From Janibacter sp. DB-40 (GTDB taxonomy: Bacteria; Actinomycetota; Actinomycetes; Actinomycetales; Dermatophilaceae), in assembly GCF_029510815.1 (NCBI RefSeq), contig NZ_CP120360.1, positions 930,001 to 994,000 of the forward strand: 64,000 nt of DNA, in the 5' to 3' direction. Below the pieces are notes generated by a model, which saw only the letters and a program-made list of their open reading frames with translations, made no database searches and was not told the origin of the DNA. Each line of letters opens with the position of its first letter. Position 1 is the stretch's first letter. Below are positions 1 through 9,558 of this stretch, piece by piece. Made by a program: the position numbers and the translations under genes.

Positions 1-1509
1 CGTCGTCGGCCAGAAGCTCGGACGCATGTACGCCGCGGCCTCGCCCGAGACCTCCGTGCCGTACTCCGTCAGCTCGGCGACGGTGTTGCGCCAGGCGAAG
101 TAGGTGTAGCTCTGCTGGAAGCCGACCTTGGCCAGGGTGTGCATCATCGCCGGCTTCGTGAAGGCCTCGGACAGCCAGATGACCTCCGGGTGGTCACGGG
201 CCACGTCCTGGATGAGCCACTGCCAGAACTCGACCGGCTTGGTGTGCGGGTTGTCGACGCGGAAGAGCGTGACGCCGTGGTCGATCCACACCTGCACCAC
301 GCGGCGCACCTCGGCGTAGATGCCGGCGGGGTCGGTGTCGAAGTTGACCGGGTAGATGTCCTGGTACTTCTTCGGCGGGTTCTCCGCGTAGGCGATCGTG
401 CCGTCGGCGCGGGTGGTGAACCACTCCGGGTGCTCGGTGACCCACGGGTGGTCGGGGGAGCACTGCAGCGCGAGGTCGAGGGCGACCTCGAGGCCGTGGT
501 CCCGCGCGTCGGAGACGAAGGCGTCGAAGTCCTCGAAGGTCCCCAGGTCGGGGTGGATCGCGTCGTGCCCGCCGTCGGGGGAGCCGATCGCGTAGGGGGA
601 GCCCGGGTCGTGCGGGCTCGCGTCGAGGGTGTTGTTCGGGCCCTTGCGCGCGGTCGTGCCGATCGGGTGCACCGGCGTGAGGTAGACGACGTCGAAGCCC
701 ATCCCGGCGATCGCGGGCAGCCGTCGGGCGGCCGTGCGCAGCGTGCCGGAGACCCAGTGCCCGGTGATCTCGTCGACGTGGGCGCCCTCGCTGCGCGGGA
801 AGATCTCGTACCAGGAGCCGTACAGCGCCAGCTCGCGCTCGACGAGCAGCGGGAGGTCCGCGCTCGGCGTGACCATCTCGCGGAGGGGCAGCTCCACGAG
901 TTCCTCAGAGGCCGGGCCGGTCGTCACGAGGTGGAGGGCCGCGGTCGGCTGGTGCCCGGGGTCGCGCAGGATCTCCACGGCGGAGCGAAGGGCGGAGCGC
1001 CCCCCTTCGCTCCGGTGCGGCTCGTCCGCGGCGCGGGTGAGCACGCGCACGCCCTCGGCCCGCATCAGCTCGGGGTCGATGTGGGCCGGGATCTTGATCG
1101 AGGCGTCGTGCACCCACGTCGCCCACGGGTCGGACCAGCCCTCGACGCGGTAGGTCCACGCGCCGGTGGTGTCGGCACCGACCTCGGCCTCCCAGTGGCT
1201 CAGCCCGGGGTTGGTGCAGGTCATCGGCTGGTGGTGCTCGGTGCCGTCCGGGGCGGTGAGGACGACGGTCGCGTTCACGGCGTCGTGGCCCTCGCGGAAG
1301 ACCGTGGCGGTCACCGTGAAGGGCTCGCCGACGACGGACTTCGCTGGGCGGCAACCGTGGTCGACGCACGGGCGCACGTCCTGGACCGGGATCCGGCCGA
1401 GCGGGTGCTGCGGCGGCGCGGACACGGGCGTGGTGGGCGAGGGCGATGTCCTGAGGTGCGACGGAGTCGCCTCGAAGGGGGGCGGATCGCCGAGGTCGTC
1501 GGTGCTCAC
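1..1509 (-). CDS. glgE: Alpha-1,4-glucan:maltose-1-phosphate maltosyltransferase GlgE (3' end beyond window)
   Basis: GlgE transfers maltosyl units from maltose-1-phosphate to the non-reducing end of alpha-1,4-glucan; it is a cytoplasmic GH13_3 enzyme. The window holds the first 503 codons; the family is usually about 650-700 residues, so the C-terminal part lies off the left edge. The reading shows an N-terminal beta-sandwich, then the GH13 barrel with nucleophile Asp419 in FRVDNPHTKP and general acid Glu448 in WLSEAF; the 29-residue spacing equals that of the characterised Streptomyces enzyme as I recall it. The GTG start is preceded seven bases upstream by a TAACGT -10 box and no clear Shine-Dalgarno sequence, so it is probably leaderless. 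It diverges from glgP, the arrangement also known in mycobacteria (Rv1327c/Rv1328). Identification is secure. Confidence 0.96.
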   Translation of the reverse strand, partial: MSTDDLGDPPPFEATPSHLRTSPSPTTPVSAPPQHPLGRIPVQDVRPCVDHGCRPAKSVVGEPFTVTATVFREGHDAVNATVVLTAPDGTEHHQPMTCTNPGLSHWEAEVGADTTGAWTYRVEGWSDPWATWVHDASIKIPAHIDPELMRAEGVRVLTRAADEPHRSEGGRSALRSAVEILRDPGHQPTAALHLVTTGPASEELVELPLREMVTPSADLPLLVERELALYGSWYEIFPRSEGAHVDEITGHWVSGTLRTAARRLPAIAGMGFDVVYLTPVHPIGTTARKGPNNTLDASPHDPGSPYAIGSPDGGHDAIHPDLGTFEDFDAFVSDARDHGLEVALDLALQCSPDHPWVTEHPEWFTTRADGTIAYAENPPKKYQDIYPVNFDTDPAGIYAEVRRVVQVWIDHGVTLFRVDNPHTKPVEFWQWLIQDVARDHPEVIWLSEAFTKPAMMHTLAKVGFQQSYTYFAWRNTVAELTEYGTEVSGEAAAYMRPSFWPTT

Positions 1510-1516
1510 CCCCCAG

Positions 1517-1522
1517 ACGTTA
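1517..1522 (-). promoter_or_regulatory. -10 box of a probable leaderless glgE promoter
   Basis: Read on the minus strand this is TAACGT, seven bases before the glgE GTG. A TANNNT hexamer at this distance places the transcription start on the start codon. No -35 was recognised. Confidence 0.5.
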
Positions 1523-1572
1523 CCTGCGGAATGCCCTTCGCGACTTGGCGCGGTGCCCCGTGACCAGCCAAG

Positions 1573-4161
1573 ATGAGGTTCGTGAAGGCCATTCGACGTT
1601 TCAGCGTCCGCACCGCCCTGCCCGAGCCGATCTCCGCCCTCGGGGACCTGGCGATGAACCTGCGGTGGAGCTGGCACACGCCCACCCGCGACCTCTTCGC
1701 CGAGATCGACCCGCCGTGCTGGGAGGAGGTCAACCGGGACCCGGTGCGGCTGCTGTCCGAGCTGGCGGGGGCGCGCCTGGAGGAGCTGGCCGAGGACGCC
1801 GACTTCTGCTCGCGCGTCGAGGCGGCCAAGGCCGACCTCGACCGGTACCTCGGCGCGACGCGCTGGTACCAGGAGACGACGCCGGAGGAGGGCAGCCTGC
1901 CCGCCTCGATCGCGTACTTCAGCCCCGAGTACGGCATCACCGAGGTCCTGCCGCAGTACTCGGGCGGCCTGGGGATCCTCGCCGGTGACCACCTCAAGGC
2001 GGCCTCGGACCTCGGGGTGCCGATCGTCGGCGTGGGCCTGTTCTACAAGACCGGCTACTTCAAGCAGAGCCTCGACCACGCGGGGTGGCAGAAGGAGACC
2101 TACCCGGTCCTGGACCCGCAGGGCCTGCCGCTGCACCTGCTGCGCGAGGAGGACGGGACGCCCTGCGTCGTCACGGTCGCGATGCCCGGCGGGGGAGCGC
2201 TGCGGGCCCACGTGTGGCGGGCCCAGGTCGGCCGTGTGCCGCTGCTGCTCCTGGACTCCGACGTCCCCGGCAACGACGACGCCATGCGCGTGGTCACCGA
2301 GCGCCTCTACGGGGGCGGCGGCGAGCAGCGCCTCCAGCAGGAGATGCTCCTGGGCATCGGCGGCGTGCGGGCGCTGCGCCTGTGGTCGCGCCTGACCGGT
2401 GCACCCGAGCCGGAGGTCTTCCACACCAACGAGGGCCACGCCGGCTTCCTCGGCATCGAGCGGATCAGCGAGTTCACGCAGTCCGGCGGGATGAGCTTCG
2501 ACGAGGCGGCCGAGGCCGCGCGGGCCGGCACCGTCTTCACCACGCACACCCCCGTCCCGGCCGGGATCGACCGCTTCGACCTCGCGCTCATCGAGCGCTA
2601 CTTCGGTGGGGCGCAGGAGCTGCCCGGCGTGCCGCTGGACAAGCTGCGCGACCTGGGCGCCGAGACCTACGAGGGCGGCTCCGCCGACGTGTTCAACATG
2701 GCGGTCATGGGGCTGCGTCTGGCCGCGCGGGCCAACGGCGTCTCCCAGCTGCACGGCCACGTCTCCCGGGAGATGTTCGAGGGCCTGTGGCCGGGCTTCG
2801 ACGAGACCGAGGTGCCGATCACCTCGATCACCAACGGCGTGCACGCGCCCACCTGGATCGACGACCGGGTCTACGAGGTCGCCGCCGAGCACATCGGCCG
2901 GCGCGACGTCGAGGCCTCCGACCGGTGGGACGAGATCCCCGACGTCCCGGGGGAGGCCATCTGGTCGGCCAAGGCGAAGATGCGCGCCGCGCTCGTCGAG
3001 GACGTCCGCGCCCGCCTGCGCTCGAGCTGGTCCAAGCGCGGCGCCACCGACGCCGAGCTCGGCTGGACCGACTCCGTGCTCGACCCGGACGTGTTGACCA
3101 TCGGCTTCGCCCGGCGGGTGCCCACCTACAAGCGCCTGACGCTGATGCTGCGCGACCCCGAGCGACTCACGTCGCTCCTGCTCCACCCGGAGCGACCGGT
3201 GCAGCTCGTCATCGCCGGCAAGGCCCACCCCGCCGACGACACCGGCAAGCAGCTCATCCAGCAGATCGTCCAGTTCGCCGACCAGCACGACGTGCGTCAC
3301 CGCATCGTCTTCCTGCCCAACTACGACATCGCGATGGCCCGCACCCTGTACCCGGGCTGCGACGTCTGGCTGAACAACCCCCTTCGCCCGCTCGAGGCCT
3401 GCGGGACCTCCGGCATGAAGGCCGCGCTCAACGGAGGACTCAACCTCTCCGTCCTCGACGGCTGGTGGGACGAGTGGTTCGACGGCGAGAACGGCTGGGC
3501 GATCCCCACCGCCGACGGCCTGGCCGACGAGTCCCGGCGCGACGACATCGAGGCCGCCGCGCTGTACGACCTCATCGAGGAGCAGGTCGCGCCGCGCTTC
3601 TACGACGTGGACGAGGACGGCCTGCCACAGCGCTGGTTGTCGATGCTGCGCCACACCCTGAGCACGCTCGGCCCGAAGGTCCTGGCCACCCGCATGGTCA
3701 AGGACTACACCGAGCAGCTCTACGCCCCGGCCGCCGAGCACAACGCCCGGGTCAACGACGACGGGCACGCCGGGGCCAAGGCCCTGGCGGAGTACAAGGC
3801 GCGCGTCCGCGCCGGCTGGCACGGGGTGCACGTCGACCACGTCGAGGGCTCGGGCACCTCCGACGCGCCGATCGTGGGAGAGCTGCTGAGCGTCGACGCC
3901 TACGTCGCGCTCGACGGGCTCTCCCCGGACGACGTCGACGTCCAGGTCGTCGCCGGCCGGGTCGCCCTCGGCACCGACGACCTCGTCGACTGGGACGCCA
4001 CCTCGCTGGACTTCGTCGAGTCCTACGACGACGGCAAGGCGAAGTTCGCCGGGCAGGTCCCGGTCGAGCGCACCGGCCAGTTCGGCTGGACGGTGCGGGT
4101 GCTGCCGAAGCACGAGCTGATGGCCTTCGCCTCCGGCATGGGTCTGGTCGCCAACGCCTGA
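1573..4161 (+). CDS. glgP: Alpha-glucan (glycogen/maltodextrin) phosphorylase GlgP
   Basis: A GT35 phosphorylase that releases glucose-1-phosphate from alpha-1,4-glucan using pyridoxal phosphate. At 862 residues it belongs to the long actinobacterial alpha-glucan phosphorylase type (TIGR02094-like). Visible signatures are the N-terminal LRWSWHTPT region, a HTPVPAG segment, NGVHAPTW, and the PLP-lysine motif GTSGMKAALNG with Lys616. The ATG at 1573 gives MRFVKAIRRF; homologues usually begin at the lysine of KAIRRF, so the in-frame GTG at 1582 is an equally good start. It diverges from glgE with about 60 bp between them, so the two probably share a control region. It acts together with glgX downstream in glycogen breakdown. 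Confidence 0.95.
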   Translation: MRFVKAIRRFSVRTALPEPISALGDLAMNLRWSWHTPTRDLFAEIDPPCWEEVNRDPVRLLSELAGARLEELAEDADFCSRVEAAKADLDRYLGATRWYQETTPEEGSLPASIAYFSPEYGITEVLPQYSGGLGILAGDHLKAASDLGVPIVGVGLFYKTGYFKQSLDHAGWQKETYPVLDPQGLPLHLLREEDGTPCVVTVAMPGGGALRAHVWRAQVGRVPLLLLDSDVPGNDDAMRVVTERLYGGGGEQRLQQEMLLGIGGVRALRLWSRLTGAPEPEVFHTNEGHAGFLGIERISEFTQSGGMSFDEAAEAARAGTVFTTHTPVPAGIDRFDLALIERYFGGAQELPGVPLDKLRDLGAETYEGGSADVFNMAVMGLRLAARANGVSQLHGHVSREMFEGLWPGFDETEVPITSITNGVHAPTWIDDRVYEVAAEHIGRRDVEASDRWDEIPDVPGEAIWSAKAKMRAALVEDVRARLRSSWSKRGATDAELGWTDSVLDPDVLTIGFARRVPTYKRLTLMLRDPERLTSLLLHPERPVQLVIAGKAHPADDTGKQLIQQIVQFADQHDVRHRIVFLPNYDIAMARTLYPGCDVWLNNPLRPLEACGTSGMKAALNGGLNLSVLDGWWDEWFDGENGWAIPTADGLADESRRDDIEAAALYDLIEEQVAPRFYDVDEDGLPQRWLSMLRHTLSTLGPKVLATRMVKDYTEQLYAPAAEHNARVNDDGHAGAKALAEYKARVRAGWHGVHVDHVEGSGTSDAPIVGELLSVDAYVALDGLSPDDVDVQVVAGRVALGTDDLVDWDATSLDFVESYDDGKAKFAGQVPVERTGQFGWTVRVLPKHELMAFASGMGLVANA

Positions 4162-4195
4162 GCGGCGCTCGTAGGGGTCGACGGCGAAGGGCTGG

Positions 4196-4344
4196 GGTGG
4201 CGCTTGGCGCGACGTCCGCACGACCGGGTGCATCAACTGATCCGGGTGCGCGGTGCGGACGTCTGCCTGAGTCGCGCCACCCCATCCCTGCGCCCTCTCC
4301 CGGCGGTGGCCCGGTGCGCGGACGTCGGCTTGAGTCGCGCCACC
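4196..4344. repeat. Three-copy imperfect inverted/direct repeat in the glgP-symporter gap
   Basis: Three related segments occur: 4196-4221 (minus orientation), 4253-4281 and 4314-4344 (plus). Plus copies share GACGTC, TGAGTC and GCGCCACC blocks. The first two form a perfect 11-bp dyad, GACGTCCGCAC (4211-4221) against GTGCGGACGTC (4253-4263). A separate 8-bp dyad, GTCGCGTG/CACGCGAC, lies at 4406-4413/4438-4445. There is no T-tract, so this is not an obvious intrinsic terminator; it could be an operator or an intergenic palindromic repeat. The 469-bp gap 4162-4630 otherwise shows no convincing gene. Confidence 0.6.
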
Positions 4345-4630
4345 TCACCCCTTCGCCTCCCATGGCCATGCCCCCACGGCGTTGTGCGCACCCGTGTCCC
4401 GAAAAGTCGCGTGACCGGTGCGCTCAATGCCGTAGGGCACGCGACGTCGTCGGGAATAGAACCGGGGGGCCCGTGGTTGGCGGCTCTCGTGAGATGGAAC
4501 CGGTGGGATCTGACCCGGCGGTTGGACGTGGACCTGAAGCGCCACTCCACCTGCCGATAACGCGCGCGTGCCCGACAAGCACGACCGCCGTCACCTTTCC
4601 CCCCCACTCACAGCAAGGACCCCTTCACCC

Positions 4631-5971
4631 ATGCTCGCTTCACTGCGCCGCATCACCTTCGGCCAGCAGGTGCTCATCGGCCTTGTCCTCGGTGTCGTCC
4701 TCGGCATCGTCGCCCGCAACATGGGCGGCAGCGCGGACAACCCGAACTGGCTGACCGAGACCCTGACGATCGTCGGCTCCTCCTTCGTCAGCCTCCTGCG
4801 CGCGATCGTCCCGGCACTGGTCTTCCTCGCGATCGTCACCTCGATCGCCAACCTCAAGCAGGTCACCGGGGCGGCCCGCCTCGCGTGGCAGACGCTGCTG
4901 TGGTTCGCCGCCACCGCGCTGATCGCCGTCGGCATCGGTATCACCCTCGGCCTGGTCATCGACCCGGCCCGTGGTGCCCAGGTCAGCGCCGACGCCGCGG
5001 CCGCGCCGGAGAGCACCGGTAGCTGGCTCGACTTCCTCACCGGGCTCGTCCCGGCGAACATCCTCGGGCTCGAGGGCTCCACCGGCGCCGACGGCTCCAT
5101 CGGCTTCGACTTCAACGTCCTGCAGATCCTCATCATGGCGATCGCCGTCGGCATCGCCGCGCTCAAGGTCGGCGAGGAGGCCGAGCCCTTCCTGACCTTC
5201 AGCCGCTCCGCGCTTGCGGTCGTGCAGAAGGTCCTGTGGTGGGTCATCCGCCTCGCCCCGATCGCGACCGTCGGCCTCCTGGGCAATGCGGTCGCCAGTT
5301 ACGGCTGGGACGCGATCAGCTCGCTCGGGCGCTTCACCGCCGCGATCTACATCGGTCTGGCGATCGTGCTCCTGCTCGTCTACCCGGTCCTGCTGCGCCT
5401 GAACGGCCTGTCGGTGCGCCGCTTCTACGCCGGTGCCTGGCCCGCGATCCAGCTGGCCTTCGTCTCCCGCTCCTCGATCGGCACACTGCCGGTCACCCAG
5501 AGCGTCACCGAGCGCAACTTGGGCGTGCCCCGCTCGTACGCGTCCTTCGCCGTCCCGCTTGGTGCGACGACGAAGATGGACGGCTGCGCGGCCATCTACC
5601 CGGCGATCGCGGCGATCTTCGTCGCGCAGTTCTTCGGCGTGCCGCTGGGCGTGACCGACTACCTGCTCATCGCCTTCGTCTCGGTCCTCGGGTCCGCGGC
5701 GACCGCCGGTGTCACCGGTGCCGTCGTCATGCTCACCCTGACCCTCTCGACGCTGGGTCTGCCACTCGAGGGCGTCGGCCTGCTGCTGGCGGTCGACCCG
5801 ATCCTCGACATGGGTCGGACCGCCACCAACGTCGCCGGTCAGGCGCTCGTGCCGACGATCGTCGCCCGCCGCGAGGGCATCCTCGACCAGGACGCCTACG
5901 ACGCGACGACCCACGGCGAGGCCCTCACCCCCGAGGGCAGCGTCCGTGAGCCGGTGCCGGCCACGGCCTGA
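4631..5971 (+). CDS. Dicarboxylate/amino acid:cation symporter (DAACS family)
   Basis: An inner-membrane secondary transporter of 446 residues that imports a dicarboxylate or amino acid with Na+ or H+. Multiple hydrophobic spans are evident. The serine-rich HP1 loop reads SRSSIGTLPVTQ, the TM7 signature is GATTKMDGCA (family consensus GATxNMDGTA) and TM8 carries DPILDMGRTATNVAGQ. The Lys in place of Asn in the NMDGT motif and Cys in place of Thr set it apart from DctA/GltP, so the substrate is not assigned. The start chosen is the ATG at 4631, preceded by AAGGA 11 bases upstream; an in-frame start at 4568 would add a Pro/Arg-rich leader unlike the family. A hairpin follows the stop, so it looks monocistronic. 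Confidence 0.9.
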   Translation: MLASLRRITFGQQVLIGLVLGVVLGIVARNMGGSADNPNWLTETLTIVGSSFVSLLRAIVPALVFLAIVTSIANLKQVTGAARLAWQTLLWFAATALIAVGIGITLGLVIDPARGAQVSADAAAAPESTGSWLDFLTGLVPANILGLEGSTGADGSIGFDFNVLQILIMAIAVGIAALKVGEEAEPFLTFSRSALAVVQKVLWWVIRLAPIATVGLLGNAVASYGWDAISSLGRFTAAIYIGLAIVLLLVYPVLLRLNGLSVRRFYAGAWPAIQLAFVSRSSIGTLPVTQSVTERNLGVPRSYASFAVPLGATTKMDGCAAIYPAIAAIFVAQFFGVPLGVTDYLLIAFVSVLGSAATAGVTGAVVMLTLTLSTLGLPLEGVGLLLAVDPILDMGRTATNVAGQALVPTIVARREGILDQDAYDATTHGEALTPEGSVREPVPATA

Positions 5972-5977
5972 CCGTTC

Positions 5978-6028
5978 AAGGGCCGCCGCGCCTCCCGCAG
6001 AGGACAGGCGCGGCGGTCCTTGGCCCTC
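5978..6028 (+). terminator. Hairpin terminator after the symporter gene
   Basis: CCGCCGCGCC (5983-5992) pairs with GGCGCGGCGG (6007-6016), and AAGGGCC flanks it against a downstream GGCCCT. It starts seven bases after the stop codon. No long T-run follows, as is usual for high-GC actinobacterial terminators. Confidence 0.7.
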
Positions 6029-6091
6029 GTTCCTCGGGCCTTGAGTCGGACCACCACCCCCGTCCTCGTCGTCGGGCTCCGGTGATGGCTT

Positions 6092-6137
6092 GGTGGATGT
6101 GATCCCGCGCGTTGGGGGCCGCCGGAATACATCCACC
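6092..6137. repeat. Inverted repeat downstream of glgX
   Basis: GGTGGATGT (6092-6100) and ACATCCACC (6129-6137) form a 9-bp dyad with a 28-base loop just beyond the glgX stop. It may help terminate the minus-strand glgX transcript; the evidence is only the dyad. Confidence 0.35.
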
Positions 6138-6159
6138 CCCCCCCGGCGAAGGGGGCGGC

Positions 6160-8223
6160 TCAGGTCGTGTAGAGCCGCAGGCTGAGCGGGGTGAGCACCT
6201 CGACCCCGTCGCCCTCGGTGCCGTGCGCCTCCTCCGGCCGCTCCCACGCGCTGTCCCACCGCAGGCGCCACGCGCCGTCGTCGGGCGTCTCCGGCAGGGT
6301 CACCTCCATCTCCTCCAGGCCGCCGTGCACGACGATCAGTGCGCAGGGCTCACCCGCCAGCCGCAGCTGCAGCGTGCGGCGCAGGTCCTGCTCCCACAGC
6401 TCGTCGCTCATCTCGGCGCCGGTCTCGTCGAACCACCCGATCACGCTCTCGTCGTGGTCGCGCAGCACCGGGACCTCGCGACGGACGGCGGTGAGCGCCC
6501 GGACCGTGGCGAGGAGGTCCCCCTTCGCCGGGTCGAGCTGCCAGTCCAGCCAGGTCATCTCGTTGTCCTGGCAGTACGGGTTGTTGTTGCCGCCCAGGGA
6601 GCGCCCGAGCTCGTCGCCCGAGGCGAGCATCGGCACACCGGCGGAGAGCAGCATCATCCCCAGGAGGTTGCGCACCGAGCGGCGACGGGCCACGAGGATG
6701 ACCTCGTCGTCGGTGTCGCCCTCCTCGCCGTGGTTCCACGACCGGTTGTCGTCGTTGCCGTCGCGGTTGTCCTCGCCGTTGGCCTCGTTGTGCTTCTCGT
6801 CGTAGGAGACGAGGTCGGCCAGGGTGAAGCCGTCGTGCGCGGTGACGAAGTTGACCGAGGCCAGGGGGGTGCGCTCGGCGAAGAGGTCACGGCTGCCGAC
6901 GAGGCGGGTCGCGAGCTCACGCACGCCCGGGTGCGGGACCGCACCGTCGGCCAGCGCGCCGGCATCGGCGACCCAGAAGTCACGAGCGGCATCGCGGAAG
7001 CGGTCGTTCCACTCCGCCCATGCCCCCGGGAACTGGCCGGTACGCCAGCCGTCCGGACCCAGGTCCCACGGCTCGGCCACGTGCAGCACCTGCGAGAGCA
7101 CCGGGTCCTCGCGCAGCGCGACGAAGAAGGGGTGCTCCGGGTCGAAGTCGAGGTCCCCGTCGCGACCCAGCGTCACCGCGAGGTCGTAGCGGAAGCCGTC
7201 GACGTGGCACTCCTGCACCCAGTAGCGCAGCGAGTCCAGCACCATCTGCAGGGCCACCGGGTCGGTGAGGTCGAGACTGTTGCCGCACCCGGTGACGTCG
7301 ACGTCCCACCCCTCCTCGTCGAGGCGGTAGTAGCGCTGCGCGGCCAGGCCCCGCCAGGCGATGGCGGCACCGCCGACGCTCTGCTCGGCCGTGTGGTTGT
7401 AGACGACGTCGAGGATCACCTCGATGCCGGCGGCGTGCAGGTGCTTGACCATGCCCTTGAACTCGGCCAGCACCTCGTGCGGGTCGCTGCTGCTCGCGTA
7501 CGGCGCGTGCGGGGCGAAGAACCCGATGGTGTTGTAGCCCCAGTGGTTGGGCAGCCCGAGGTCGCGCAGGTGCGGCTCGTCCACGAAGGCGTGCACCGGC
7601 AGCAGCTCCACGCTCGTCACCCCGAGCCGCTGCAGGTGCTCGATCGTGGCCGGGTGGGCCATGCCGGCGTAGGTGCCGCGCAGGTGCTCGGGCACCTCCG
7701 GCAGCAGCCGCGTCATCTCCGTGACGTGCACCTCGTAGAGCACCCGCTGGTCGCGGGGGTGGGCCGGGGCCGCGTCGTCGCCCCAGTCGAAGTCGGTCTC
7801 CACGACCACGCAGCGGGGGACGAAGGGGGCGGAGTCCAGGTCGGAGCGGACCGTCGCGTCATCGGCGTCGAGGTCGTGGGCGAAGAGGCCCGGCTCGTAG
7901 GCCAGGTCCCCCTCGATCGCCCGGGCGTACGGGTCGAGAAGGAGCTTCGCCGGGTTGTACCGGTGCCCCGCCCGCGGCTTCCACGGGCCGTCGGCCCGGA
8001 AGCCGTAACGCGTCCCGACTCCGACGTCCGGGACGTGCCCGCCCCACCAGCCCTCCCCGGTCGCGGGGAGCTCGTGCCGGGTCTCGGCCCCGTCCTCGTC
8101 GAAGGTGGCCAGCCACACCCGGGTGGCCTCACCGGCGAAGACGGCGACGTCGACACCACCCTCGACGGGTCGGACTCCGGGAGCGGGACGATGGGGGAGC
8201 GCAGGGGCGCCAGTGGTCGACAT
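6160..8223 (-). CDS. glgX: Glycogen debranching enzyme GlgX
   Basis: An isoamylase-type GH13_11 enzyme of 687 residues that hydrolyses alpha-1,6 branch points, mainly of phosphorylase-limit dextrins. The N-terminal CBM48-like region is followed by the barrel motifs DVVYNHTAE, DGFRYDLA with nucleophile Asp347, VAEPWDLG with acid/base Glu384, and TAHDGFTLADLVSY. The family-typical NGEDNRDGND and GNNNPYCQDNEMTW segments are also present. The ATG start gives MSTTGAPALPHRP and is preceded by TAGTCT plus seven bases, indicating a leaderless mRNA. It is divergent from the YbjN-like operon with only 34 bp between start codons. It works with glgP and glgE in alpha-glucan turnover. Confidence 0.96.
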   Translation of the reverse strand: MSTTGAPALPHRPAPGVRPVEGGVDVAVFAGEATRVWLATFDEDGAETRHELPATGEGWWGGHVPDVGVGTRYGFRADGPWKPRAGHRYNPAKLLLDPYARAIEGDLAYEPGLFAHDLDADDATVRSDLDSAPFVPRCVVVETDFDWGDDAAPAHPRDQRVLYEVHVTEMTRLLPEVPEHLRGTYAGMAHPATIEHLQRLGVTSVELLPVHAFVDEPHLRDLGLPNHWGYNTIGFFAPHAPYASSSDPHEVLAEFKGMVKHLHAAGIEVILDVVYNHTAEQSVGGAAIAWRGLAAQRYYRLDEEGWDVDVTGCGNSLDLTDPVALQMVLDSLRYWVQECHVDGFRYDLAVTLGRDGDLDFDPEHPFFVALREDPVLSQVLHVAEPWDLGPDGWRTGQFPGAWAEWNDRFRDAARDFWVADAGALADGAVPHPGVRELATRLVGSRDLFAERTPLASVNFVTAHDGFTLADLVSYDEKHNEANGEDNRDGNDDNRSWNHGEEGDTDDEVILVARRRSVRNLLGMMLLSAGVPMLASGDELGRSLGGNNNPYCQDNEMTWLDWQLDPAKGDLLATVRALTAVRREVPVLRDHDESVIGWFDETGAEMSDELWEQDLRRTLQLRLAGEPCALIVVHGGLEEMEVTLPETPDDGAWRLRWDSAWERPEEAHGTEGDGVEVLTPLSLRLYTT

Positions 8224-8230
8224 GGCTCCA

Positions 8231-8251
8231 AGACTAAGCAGTAGGTACGTT
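8231..8251. promoter_or_regulatory. Overlapping divergent leaderless promoters (glgX and the YbjN-like gene)
   Basis: On the minus strand TAGTCT (8236-8231) lies seven bases before the glgX ATG. On the plus strand TACGTT (8246-8251) lies six bases before the ATG at 8258. The two -10 boxes are ten bases apart, so the promoters must share DNA and may compete. Confidence 0.55.
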
Positions 8252-8257
8252 GGGGAC

Positions 8258-8778
8258 ATGAGCGATCCCACCGCCCTCCCGAACTTCAACAACCAGCCCG
8301 CCGGCACCGAGGGTGCCGACGCCGAGGCCCAGCCGTCGCTGCGCGACCAGGTCGTCACCGCCCTGAAGGCGATCGAGCTCGAGCCGACCATCGACAAGGA
8401 GGGCGATGTCGCGTTCGTCTTCTCCGAGCAGCAGATGTTCGTGCGCTGCACCGACGACGACTCCAACGTCCTGCGCGTCTTCGGCCAGTGGGCCCTGGAG
8501 GACCCGGTCCCGGCCGACCCGATGGAGCGCATGCAGGTCTGCAACGACCTCAACGTCGCCTTCAACCTCGTCAAGACCGCCGTGGCCGGCGACACCCTCC
8601 TCGTGACCAGCGAGCACATCCTCCCGCGCGGCGCCGACGTGCGCGGCCTGCTCGGCCTGGCCGTCCCGCTCGTCCTGCAGGGCGTGCAGCTGTGGCACCA
8701 GCGCGCCACCGGCCAAGAGGGCACGGACAACGCAGATGCCGATGGGCAGGGCCAGCAGGCGGACGGAGAGCCGCAGGC

Positions 8779-8782
<4 letters not shown>
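8258..8782 (+). CDS. YbjN-domain protein (type III secretion chaperone-like fold)
   Basis: A 174-residue cytoplasmic protein with the actinobacterial YbjN/DUF1790-like pattern: an acidic Gln/Asn-containing N-terminus, the alpha-beta core (for example FVFSEQQMFVRC and MQVCNDLNVAFNLVKTAV) and a hydrophobic helix GLLGLAVPLVLQGVQLWHQ. The tail after residue 150 is low-complexity and Gly/Gln/Asp-rich. The fold resembles secretion chaperones; no activity is established. It is first in a translationally coupled operon: its TGA overlaps the ATG of the enoyl-CoA hydratase gene by four bases. The start is placed at an ATG with a TACGTT -10 box six bases upstream. Confidence 0.75.

Positions 8783-9557
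<775 letters not shown>

Positions 9558-9558
<1 letters not shown>

Noticed and set aside
139..1563. Long open frame antisense to glgE, and many similar frames of several hundred codons opposite or out of frame with real genes
   Set aside because: They are products of high GC in third codon positions; they lack family resemblance, are Arg/Gly/Pro/Ala-rich, and overlap genes with clear catalytic motifs.
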